Origin: SZAS-7 sp964514655
GTDB lineage: Bacteria > Chlamydiota > Chlamydiia > Chlamydiales > FEN-1388
Direction of reading: 5' to 3'
Assembly (NCBI GenBank): GCA_964514655.1
Contig: CAZEQY010000011.1
Location: 1 to 64,000, forward strand
Length of the DNA: 64,000 bases
In this document: positions 36,114 to 43,773 of the stretch, piece after piece
Layout: the number at the start of each line of letters is the position of its first letter
Numbering within the stretch: the stretch's first letter is position 1
The notes under the pieces: generated by a model
The model's input: only the letters and a program-made list of their open reading frames with translations
Told to the model about the DNA's origin: nothing
Database searches by the model: none
Program-made: the position numbers and the translations under genes

Positions 36114-38549
36114 ATGACATTTCGAAAAAGTCTCTTGGCCGTCTTCATAACATGCCTGACGGCCGTTTTTTCACTTCATGCAAGCAGCATACCAAACAAA
36201 ATTGAGCTCAAGCAAAAAGCTCGCTCCATGCGAGCAAAAAAGCCGGTATCAGCAAAGATGAAGCGCGCACTTGCTAAAGCTCAGCAACAACAAGGTCAAA
36301 CCAGTCAATCGTGTGCAAATGATGGCTGCTGCAGCTGCTATGTCATTCGCCCTTGCGACTTTGGCGCTAACTCCGACACAACCTATTTTATTACTGCGCC
36401 CGGAAAATACACCCTACAGCAAGATGTAGTATTTTATCCTGCAGATGACTTCACCCCCGCAATCAACATTTTAAGCGACAATGTAACGCTTGATCTTTGC
36501 AGCCACACCCTTTCTCAGGGCAATGACACACCATTTGCGCGGGGCATACAGATTGGACAAGGCTATGACTATGATGACCCTGACTTTGTCCTTAAAAACA
36601 TTGAAATTAGAGATGGAAGCATCGTCGACTTTACCGGTATCGGAGTATTTTGCTACAACGCAAGCTTTGATGAGCCATCTGGAGAACTTGCATTTGAAGA
36701 TATACGCCTGTTTACTCTAAACATCTTAGATTGCGGCTCTTCGCCAACAAATGACTTTGGATCCGGAATTGATTTTGATTCCTCAGCAGACTCAAGTCTC
36801 TATGATCTTGATGTACCAGTTGCCTACAAAAACGTGCGTATCGAAGGCTGCAACGTCAATCGTTGTTTAGGGAATTCATCAATCACGGTCTATACTGTCG
36901 ATGATCTTCTTGTAACAAACACTACAGCAAATGATCTAACAAGTACTGTAAGTACGGTATTTGGAGATGACTATGGTCCTTCTGCCTACCTCGTCTATGC
37001 AAGAAACCTCGAAATAACAAATTGCCAAGGCAATAACGCGCAAAATCTTGACCCAGAAACAACAAATGCTCTTACAGGAGCTTTTTTTGAAAGCTCCATC
37101 AACGTTATCATGCAAAACTGCCAATTCAATGACAATTTTGGAGAGTCAGATTTTATCGCGACCGGCGCCTTTATGAGCAATCTTCAAAATGGCCTTATAG
37201 AAAACTGCCAATTTAACAATACAAGAGGTGGCGACTTAAACACTATCGCAAATGGCCTTCATATGTCAGATGGTACCTTTCAAGAAACCGAGGGCAATAG
37301 TGTGAAGTTTATAAACTGCCAATTTAACGGCATGACACATAGTCCTACAGGAACATCAGACTCTCCTATTCCACCCTCACTTGCTGGAGTGCGCTGCATT
37401 ACGATACGAAATATGGTTTTTGAAGACTGCCAGGCATCAAACATAGGCACGCTCAATCCAAACTATAGAGCCTTTGGCTTTTTAGTGGGAACAAATGCTG
37501 AAGATCCAACACCAGAGTTTGCAAGCTCAAGAAATCTTACTTTTAAAAACTGCATAGCTTCTGACATCACAAGCGTCTCAGATCAGGCAGCCGGCTTTTA
37601 CATTTCAGGTGAAAACCGCGATAGAGTTGCCGAGCAGTCAACACTTTTTAATACTGTTTTAGAAGAGTGCATTGCTGAGCGCATCACTAGCGGATCATCA
37701 ACAGATGTAGTTGCAGGTATTATTAATGGCATTCGCGATCAAGGTGTGACAGATAGGATTTATCCTGCTATATATAACTTGTATATAAAGAACTGCAGGG
37801 TATCAGATGTTCATAGCAATAGTGAAGATCAGAGCCCATTATCAGCCGGCATTATTGCCTATTCTGTACATGATCCTGTAATTTCAGAGAACAGTGTAAC
37901 TGGCTGCGATCGAGGCATCTTGTTTACAGGCACATGCGATATTATTCCAAATGGCTTTCAGCTAGCAGCAACGTTTGAAGATGCTGTAGCATTTCCTCCA
38001 ATACCAATTGATATTGGCACGCCAGGTGGACCATCAGAGCTAGAGTCATTTTACAACAATAACCGCTCAAGCAACGTGCAGGTGTTAATACCTGACGATG
38101 TGGACAGCAATCATGACTTTTTATTCCCAACAAATGCCGACCTTACGGCCCTGCATTGGAAGTCTGGAGATGTGATCATCTATTCAACAGAGGGCGGACC
38201 CACAATCCCCGGCCTTGTAAATGGACAGACATACTATGCTATCGTCTATCGTCCAGGCTTTACTACAGATGGCCTTGTAGTTAATAACAATGTGACAAAG
38301 TGCCTTATTAGCGGCTATCAAGATGATCGAAGCGTAACATCAAGTGCGTGGATCAACAACATTGCCCTATTAAACGGCACGCCAACTCCATCGCACAAGG
38401 CAAACTTTGCGATCAGATGGCCAAATCACGAACCACAAGTGGATGAAGGCACGTTAGGAAAATACCCAAAAAATCCTAACAAGAACTTTAACACTTCACT
38501 CATTCGCGCAAAGCACCATCACCACCACCATAGCCACAGCCATCACTAG
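36114..38549 (+). CDS. Large exported beta-helix protein with natural His-rich tail
   Basis: 811 residues: a signal peptide (MTFRKSLLAVFITCLTAVFS), a basic Lys/Ala-rich linker, a Cys cluster (GCCSCYVIRPCDFG), and then a long parallel beta-helix of about 600 residues (rungs such as VTLDLCSHTLSQG, NVRIEGCNVNR, FKNCIASDITS). The last 12 residues are HHHHHHSHSHH-like and could bind nickel or zinc. It resembles the truncated protein at 30-1367. Likely surface-exposed or secreted. AGGAG precedes the ATG. Function unknown. Confidence 0.8.
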   Translation: MTFRKSLLAVFITCLTAVFSLHASSIPNKIELKQKARSMRAKKPVSAKMKRALAKAQQQQGQTSQSCANDGCCSCYVIRPCDFGANSDTTYFITAPGKYTLQQDVVFYPADDFTPAINILSDNVTLDLCSHTLSQGNDTPFARGIQIGQGYDYDDPDFVLKNIEIRDGSIVDFTGIGVFCYNASFDEPSGELAFEDIRLFTLNILDCGSSPTNDFGSGIDFDSSADSSLYDLDVPVAYKNVRIEGCNVNRCLGNSSITVYTVDDLLVTNTTANDLTSTVSTVFGDDYGPSAYLVYARNLEITNCQGNNAQNLDPETTNALTGAFFESSINVIMQNCQFNDNFGESDFIATGAFMSNLQNGLIENCQFNNTRGGDLNTIANGLHMSDGTFQETEGNSVKFINCQFNGMTHSPTGTSDSPIPPSLAGVRCITIRNMVFEDCQASNIGTLNPNYRAFGFLVGTNAEDPTPEFASSRNLTFKNCIASDITSVSDQAAGFYISGENRDRVAEQSTLFNTVLEECIAERITSGSSTDVVAGIINGIRDQGVTDRIYPAIYNLYIKNCRVSDVHSNSEDQSPLSAGIIAYSVHDPVISENSVTGCDRGILFTGTCDIIPNGFQLAATFEDAVAFPPIPIDIGTPGGPSELESFYNNNRSSNVQVLIPDDVDSNHDFLFPTNADLTALHWKSGDVIIYSTEGGPTIPGLVNGQTYYAIVYRPGFTTDGLVVNNNVTKCLISGYQDDRSVTSSAWINNIALLNGTPTPSHKANFAIRWPNHEPQVDEGTLGKYPKNPNKNFNTSLIRAKHHHHHHSHSHH

Positions 38550-38559
38550 GCTAAAGCTA

Positions 38560-38587
38560 GCTCTCTCTCCCCCCAGGGAGAGAGAGC
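38560..38587 (+). terminator. Perfect 12-bp hairpin after the beta-helix gene
   Basis: GCTCTCTCTCCC (38560-38571) and GGGAGAGAGAGC (38576-38587) pair around a CCCA loop. It lies 10 bp after the stop. No T-run follows directly. Confidence 0.65.
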
Positions 38588-38590
38588 CTC

Positions 38591-38634
38591 TTAATCTTGA
38601 TCTTGATCTTAATCTTGATCTTGATCTTAATCTA
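38591..38634. repeat. Hexamer tandem repeat TTGATC/TTAATC
   Basis: About seven imperfect copies of a 6-bp unit in a 44-bp block between the hairpin and the end of the glnQ gene. The same word occurs in the palindrome at 27300. No gene covers it. Confidence 0.6.
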
Positions 38635-38660
38635 ATCACCCCACAACCCACTAAACCTAA

Positions 38661-39371
38661 TCAGGTTATTAACTGACTGAATCCAGAACGCATATAACTA
38701 CTCAAGCAAGGAAAGCGGGCAGGATTTTTGTTAAATACCTCTTTAGATGCATCTTCTACTATTGTACCATGCTGCATAAAGTAGAGGTGGCAATCAAGGC
38801 GCTCTACAAGGCCAATGTCATGGGTGCTCAAGATGACGATACGATTGTCATTTGCTAAATCCTGTATGTGTGATGCTACCTGGCTTGTAAGCAGCGGGTC
38901 AAGGGCAGAGCTTGGTTCATCAAGCAGCACGACTTTAGGTTGCAGAGCTAACGTTCGAGCAAGTGCAAGCCTTTGCTTTTGCCCGCCAGAAAGGCTTGTG
39001 ATTGAAGCGTCATGCTTTTCGCTAAGGCCATACTTTTCTAAAAGCCTATCGGCAATAGTGGCTGCTTCTCTATCAGAAACCCCCTGCAAAGTCAGTGCCA
39101 AGGTGATATTTTTCTTTACAGAGAGGTGATCAAACAGGTTAAAGTGCTGAAACACCATGCCAACGCTTTTATAAACCAAGGGGCTTTCACCCAATGATAA
39201 AGTGCCCGAATCTACGTTCTCTAGGCCCGAAAGGACACGTAGGAGCGTGGTTTTTCCCGCTCCAGATCCACCGAGTAAGCAGGCGATGGACCCCTGATTC
39301 ACGTTGAGACTAATGGAGTTGAGTATCGATTTACCGTTGATAGTCTTACAAAAGTGTTTTACTTGTAGCAT
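38661..39371 (-). CDS. glnQ: Amino-acid ABC transporter ATP-binding protein
   Basis: 236 residues with a Walker A (GGSGAGKTT), Q-loop in VFQHFNLFDHL, signature LSGGQ, Walker B (VVLLDEPSSAL) and H-loop (ILSTHDIGL). Closest in style to the polar amino acid (GlnQ/ArtP) subfamily. It is the last gene of the argR-artJ-glnP-glnQ operon and overlaps the permease gene by 13 bp. The operon is familiar from Chlamydia, where it imports arginine under ArgR control. The symbol follows chlamydial usage. Confidence 0.92.
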   Translation of the reverse strand: MLQVKHFCKTINGKSILNSISLNVNQGSIACLLGGSGAGKTTLLRVLSGLENVDSGTLSLGESPLVYKSVGMVFQHFNLFDHLSVKKNITLALTLQGVSDREAATIADRLLEKYGLSEKHDASITSLSGGQKQRLALARTLALQPKVVLLDEPSSALDPLLTSQVASHIQDLANDNRIVILSTHDIGLVERLDCHLYFMQHGTIVEDASKEVFNKNPARFPCLSSYMRSGFSQLIT

Positions 39372-40027
39372 GGCATTTTACTCCTTGCTTCGTAGAGGCT
39401 TAAAACATAGGAAAGAAGCGTTGTCATGATAAGGTAGATGACAGAAACTCCTAACAAAATGGAAAAGGCATCGTAGGTTCTACTTCGAATGATGGACCCT
39501 TCTTTTGATAGCTCTACAACGCCTATGACTGAAGCTAAGCTAGAATCCTTTATAAGCGTGATAAGCTCATTGCCAAGAGCTGGAAGAGATATGCGTAGTG
39601 CCTGTGGAAAGATTATATAGCGCTTTATGTCAAAGGGGCTCATGCCAAGTGTACAGGCAGCTTCTACTTGACCTACGGGAATTGCGCTTATGCCGGTTTG
39701 CACTATCTGGCTTATGTAGGCGCTACTATTTAACCCCATAGCAGCTATGCACGAAAATAATGGTGGAATATCCACACCGACTTGTGGAAGCACATAGTAA
39801 ATAAAAAGCACCTGCACAAGCATTGGCGTTCCACGAAAAAGGCCCACATAGGACCACACAAAGGCTCGAAGGATCAGGGAGCGAGAATTTTGCATAAACG
39901 CAAGTGGCACCCCCAACACAATGCCAATACAGGCGCTAAGTGCTGCAATTTGTAGCGTGACGGATGCCCCATGCAAAAGCTGAGGTATAGATTCAGCAAG
40001 TAGCTGCACGTCAATCCAGGCGATCAT
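39359..40027 (-). CDS. glnP: Amino-acid ABC transporter permease
   Basis: 222 residues with five predicted membrane helices and the EAA loop typical of HisM/GlnP permeases (QVEAACTLGMSPFDIKRYII). It carries the AFVWSYVGLFRGTPMLVQ motif in the N-terminal half. Between the binding-protein gene (4-bp overlap) and the ATPase gene (13-bp overlap), so all are one transcript. It forms the inner-membrane channel for arginine or a similar amino acid. Confidence 0.93.
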   Translation of the reverse strand: MIAWIDVQLLAESIPQLLHGASVTLQIAALSACIGIVLGVPLAFMQNSRSLILRAFVWSYVGLFRGTPMLVQVLFIYYVLPQVGVDIPPLFSCIAAMGLNSSAYISQIVQTGISAIPVGQVEAACTLGMSPFDIKRYIIFPQALRISLPALGNELITLIKDSSLASVIGVVELSKEGSIIRSRTYDAFSILLGVSVIYLIMTTLLSYVLSLYEARSKMPCYK

Positions 40028-40749
40028 CTAATTCCCCACTTTGCTTTAAGTTTAGAAATCGTGCCATCTTCTTGCATAGCATCAAGAGCCCCCTGTATAG
40101 CCACTAAAAGCTCAGGCTTTGATTTAGGAACAACGAGAGCGCAGGACTCTTCAGAGCCAGCAATCGGGCTCGAACAAAAACTCTGCTTATCTTTTTCTAG
40201 ATAACTTTGATAGGTAGTCTTTGAAGTAACAAAGGCATATACTCGCTTGCTTTTTAAAGCCAAAAAACCGTCGGCAATGGCAGGAAGCCTGACGAGGTCG
40301 ATTCCTTCTATTTTTGACAAAAACATATCAGCTGTAAAACCTTCATTCACCGCCACTTTTTTTCCTACAAGATCTTCAAGAGCAAGCTGTGAAGTACTAT
40401 CACTTGTGAGGATTAGAAGAGGATCGCCCACCATGTAAGGTTTTGTGTAGTTCACTCTTTTTGCTCTTTCTTCGCTATAGCTCATTCCAGCAGCTACAAA
40501 GTCTACTTTGCTCAAAATAACATCAGGAATAAGGGCTTCAAAGGGCATGTCTTTTAATTCTACTTGTTTGCCAAGACGTGCCGCAACTTCGTGGGCGATA
40601 TCGATATCAAATCCAACGATCTTGCCATCAGCAATCATGCAGTAGGGCGGAAATTCCGCGTTTGTCCCCACGATTAGTGTCTTTTTTTCTGTAAAGCTAC
40701 AAAGTACTAGGAGCGACATGGTTGCTAGTATGGCTGCTATGCTCTTCAT
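40024..40749 (-). CDS. artJ: Periplasmic amino-acid-binding protein, ArtJ-like
   Basis: 241 residues. A signal peptide (MKSIAAILATMSLLVLC) is followed by the SBP3 fold: LIVGTNAEFPPYCMI, GFDIDIAHEVAARLGK, MSYSEERAKRVNYTKPYM and VAVNEGFTADMFL. The chlamydial ArtJ binds arginine and related basic amino acids. Whether the Cys near the cleavage site is lipidated is not clear. Neighbours overlap by 4 bp on both sides. Arginine preference comes from context with ArgR. Confidence 0.9.
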   Translation of the reverse strand: MKSIAAILATMSLLVLCSFTEKKTLIVGTNAEFPPYCMIADGKIVGFDIDIAHEVAARLGKQVELKDMPFEALIPDVILSKVDFVAAGMSYSEERAKRVNYTKPYMVGDPLLILTSDSTSQLALEDLVGKKVAVNEGFTADMFLSKIEGIDLVRLPAIADGFLALKSKRVYAFVTSKTTYQSYLEKDKQSFCSSPIAGSEESCALVVPKSKPELLVAIQGALDAMQEDGTISKLKAKWGIR

Positions 40750-41207
40750 TTTTTCCTCTTAAATCCAAGTTTTTGTGAAAGATGTTCACAGGTCTGTTTG
40801 ATGGTTTTTATGGACTTTGGCGCCACAAACACCATATTCTCACCGGCCAAGCAGCCTAAGATGTCCACATCGGAAAAGGCATCTATGGCATCGCCCACAA
40901 AGGCAGCAAGAGCTGGCTGCGTGGTGATGACAATTTGTGCCTCGTTATGCGCTATGTCTACAATGGCAAGCTTAAGTATTTCAGATAAAATGTCGCTTGT
41001 TGGCAACTCATAAACAAGGCTTCCCTGCACCTCTTTTTTTGTTACACCAAGCTTTCGTAAATCCCGCGAGACGACAGCTTGATTCGTTTCAATCTTGTAC
41101 TGCTTCAACAGACACTCTACAAGCTGCGCTTGATCAGTAATAAGCTCTCTTTTCAGTATTTCCTGAATAGCCTCACGCCTTTTCTCTAGCATCTCAACAT
41201 CTTTCAT
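40746..41207 (-). CDS. argR: Arginine repressor
   Basis: 153 residues. The N-terminal winged helix (KRREAIQEILKRELITDQAQ, VSRDLRKLGVTKKEV) and C-terminal hexamerisation/arginine domain (IVITTQPALAAFVGDAIDAF, CLAGENMVFVAP) are those of ArgR. It opens the operon for an arginine transporter, so it senses the amino acid the transporter brings in. A well-matched ARG box lies 36 bp upstream of its ATG, pointing to autoregulation. The start codon follows AGGAGG-like sequence on the minus strand. Confidence 0.93.
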   Translation of the reverse strand: MKDVEMLEKRREAIQEILKRELITDQAQLVECLLKQYKIETNQAVVSRDLRKLGVTKKEVQGSLVYELPTSDILSEILKLAIVDIAHNEAQIVITTQPALAAFVGDAIDAFSDVDILGCLAGENMVFVAPKSIKTIKQTCEHLSQKLGFKRKK

Positions 41208-41242
41208 GAACCCCTCCTTTGGAATAATTATGCTTTATTTAA

Positions 41243-41256
41243 TGAATATTAATTCA
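41243..41256. promoter_or_regulatory. ARG box upstream of argR
   Basis: TGAATATTAATTCA fits the ArgR site TNAAT-N4-ATTNA exactly. It lies between the argR start and the likely promoter region, so it probably controls argR-artJ-glnP-glnQ in response to arginine. Confidence 0.7.
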
Positions 41257-41689
41257 TTTCCGAATTATAGTCAAGAAACCATGTGGTTCCGCGACTGTCA
41301 TGCAATTTTACACCCCCGAGACCCTGTATAAATGCCATTTTCATTGAATAACTGCCCTCCCAATTAGCTCTACCCCATTGCCACTAAGTATGATGTTCAA
41401 AATACCCCAGGCGTACGCACTAAGACATGGCCCTGTTTTTGATGCAACGCGGCACACGACATTGAGCCCGTACCGCAGGATTTTATTAGCCTTTGCACAC
41501 CCCTTTCAATTGCATTTTTATTCATTAAAACGGATGAAAGCGGACCTTTGGGGGTTCTTTAATTGCGCATTAAAATTGCAACACGTTTTCCAAACAAAAA
41601 TCTTTGGTTAGAGGATCTCGCTTTTATTTGAATTAAATCATATTTATTAATATGCTATAGTTTCTCTTGAATGTCCTTAGGAGTACAAT
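41257..41689. other. Gene-free region between argR and the 654-residue gene
   Basis: No supportable gene. A 77-codon frame at 41378-41611 has no ribosome site or family resemblance. The last 70 bp hold an AT-rich stretch with TATAGT before the AGGAG site of the next gene, a plausible promoter. Confidence 0.5.
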
Positions 41690-43654
41690 ATGTCTTGTTT
41701 TTCTGTTGGAGAGCGCAGTATCGCATGGGGTGGCCAGGATGTGAATAGGCATATCAAGGAGCTTTCTCGAGAAAGTCAACAGATACTATTTGAAACGACT
41801 GACAAATATTGTCTTCCAAAGATTTCTAAAATACTACCTTATTTAATCTATCGAGTGATAAATGCTGTAAAAAGTATTTTTGGCCAGTCAGATTGGCAAC
41901 GAGCTTGCAGAAAAATTGCCACACAAGAGCTTAGAGAATCTGCTGCAAATAAACAAATTCTTGATGCAAAAACTTTATTTATAAGTACGCTTTTAGAAGG
42001 TATTCTTACACAGAGTCAAAAACCGAACAATAATTTTGGCTATGATCTCACTCCTTCCGAAGACACTCATGAAACTTTGCCCGTCTCTACAGTAAGAGAT
42101 AACGTTGAAGAATCAGGTCCGCTTGCGAGTAAAAATGATGAGGATTCCCAGGTGACAGTTGTGGAAACGGTAATTCCTGCAAAGCCTAACGTCGGGAAAA
42201 TAGTTAAGTCCGTCAATGAAAGAATCGATGAGGCCTACGATTCTGTGATGGCCCGATTAAAGGAGCGCCTAACGGTGGTCCGCATTCAAACGGCGGTGCG
42301 CAAGCAATTTCTCCGCAACAGACCGGCGGTATTGAGTCTCAGCGCATTTCAAAACGCACTCCGAGTGCTTGAACGCGCTGTTCCACAACAGATCATCAAA
42401 GGCGACTACGATAAAATGATTGACAATTGTATTGAACATTGTTCCATCATGGAAAATCGCGTCGGCCTTCAGAGGATAGCAGCCTATGTGATGGGTGCTG
42501 CAACACAATATACGGTAGCAGACCAGGGTGATCAGAAGAAGCTATACGCAAAGAAAGGAGAACTCCTGCGGCATCTGCTTGGTCTTCCCGAAATCCGTGC
42601 ACGAGATTTGGCTTTAGTACTCCGTGACAACTTTGGTATGGCTCGAGAATCCTTTAACAACGGTTTACTTAGGACCAATTTAGCCGAAACACATGAGCCC
42701 CTTTCTTCGTTATGGCTAGGGAGCGACGAAAATGCTGCCACCCCAGAAGAGGAAGCGGCAAAAAAGGAACTCAGAGAGCTTCAAGGTAAAGACTTTTTTG
42801 CTCGGCTGCTCAGAAACGAAGTGAACCCCCGTGAACAGGAGCTACACACTCTGTTAGATAAAGCTAAAGCAGAAAAACAGAGACAAGTCATAGGAAAGGT
42901 ACGGCGAGTGCAGCATGGTGGCGGACTCTATTATCTTAAAGCGTGGTGTAGTGGCCTACGGCCGGGCTATCCCTTAGCAAATGGAAAGGGTTTGGGGATA
43001 TGGGTACATCCCAAAAAGGTCGATGAATCATTAGGAGATGAGATTATTGGGTTAACGTGCGGCTACTCTAAACGAGCACGTGAGTGGTTCGACGTGCCGG
43101 CTGCACTCACTGCAGCGGTCGCAGCAGAACATGTTCTTGCTACTGATGTTGAAAGGGAAGGGACCATTACCACGGAAGATAGAGTCCATCTAAGAAAACC
43201 TCTCTCCTACTATAAGGCCAATCCGAAAGAAAAAGTATTTTCATCTGAAGCAGAAGAAAAGCATGTATTAAAAGCACTTCAAGTGAATTCACTCTCTACC
43301 ATAGACTGGCAAAAAGGACCGGTCATAACGGACGCTGCCGGACGACGCCAAACGAACTCGCGCCAAGAGCATACCCTGAAGAAGGCACTCGATTCAATCT
43401 ACGGTTCTAAGCACCCAGGTTTAGTTGAACGAGTTAAGACGCTAGTAGCCGCGGAAAAAAAAGTGGAGCTAGAAACGCCAAAGTATGCGTACGACCTTTT
43501 GAACCTAAAGCAGAGGAATCTAGCATCATTCTGGATGCTTCAGATTCTGCACGACGAACATGGACTATCTTGGGATGAACTTGGAGCAAGCAAGCTCCAC
43601 GCCCACCTACAAGAGAACTGTAGCCCTGACGTATACGCATTTATCTCCAATTAA
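41690..43654 (+). CDS. Large protein of unknown function, effector candidate
   Basis: 654 residues with no signal peptide. The N-terminal 100 residues contain a weak hydrophobic patch (ILPYLIYRVINAVKSIFG). Then come acidic low-complexity linkers, a long helical middle, and a globular part at about 405-490 with GGGLYYLKAWCSGLRPGYPL, GLTCGYSKRAREWFDVPAAL and AAVAAEHVLATDVER. No known family was recognised. AGGAG sits 8 bases before the ATG. It precedes the MICAL-like gene by 119 bp on the same strand, and both have similar N-terminal organisation. Confidence 0.6.
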   Translation: MSCFSVGERSIAWGGQDVNRHIKELSRESQQILFETTDKYCLPKISKILPYLIYRVINAVKSIFGQSDWQRACRKIATQELRESAANKQILDAKTLFISTLLEGILTQSQKPNNNFGYDLTPSEDTHETLPVSTVRDNVEESGPLASKNDEDSQVTVVETVIPAKPNVGKIVKSVNERIDEAYDSVMARLKERLTVVRIQTAVRKQFLRNRPAVLSLSAFQNALRVLERAVPQQIIKGDYDKMIDNCIEHCSIMENRVGLQRIAAYVMGAATQYTVADQGDQKKLYAKKGELLRHLLGLPEIRARDLALVLRDNFGMARESFNNGLLRTNLAETHEPLSSLWLGSDENAATPEEEAAKKELRELQGKDFFARLLRNEVNPREQELHTLLDKAKAEKQRQVIGKVRRVQHGGGLYYLKAWCSGLRPGYPLANGKGLGIWVHPKKVDESLGDEIIGLTCGYSKRAREWFDVPAALTAAVAAEHVLATDVEREGTITTEDRVHLRKPLSYYKANPKEKVFSSEAEEKHVLKALQVNSLSTIDWQKGPVITDAAGRRQTNSRQEHTLKKALDSIYGSKHPGLVERVKTLVAAEKKVELETPKYAYDLLNLKQRNLASFWMLQILHDEHGLSWDELGASKLHAHLQENCSPDVYAFISN

Positions 43655-43773
43655 GCACATGTAATGCTAGGCCTGACAATGCTTTCAACCCGCTAAACCT
43701 AAGTATCTTATAAAACTCACCCATTTTAAAATATTTTTATAATATAATATAGATATATTGAAGTGGTGGTTTT

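Noticed and set aside
38510..38549. His-tag or vector contamination at the C-terminus
   Set aside because: The codons are embedded in a natural gene with native linkers and a normal terminator; the tail is HHHHHHSHSHH-like, not an engineered tag.
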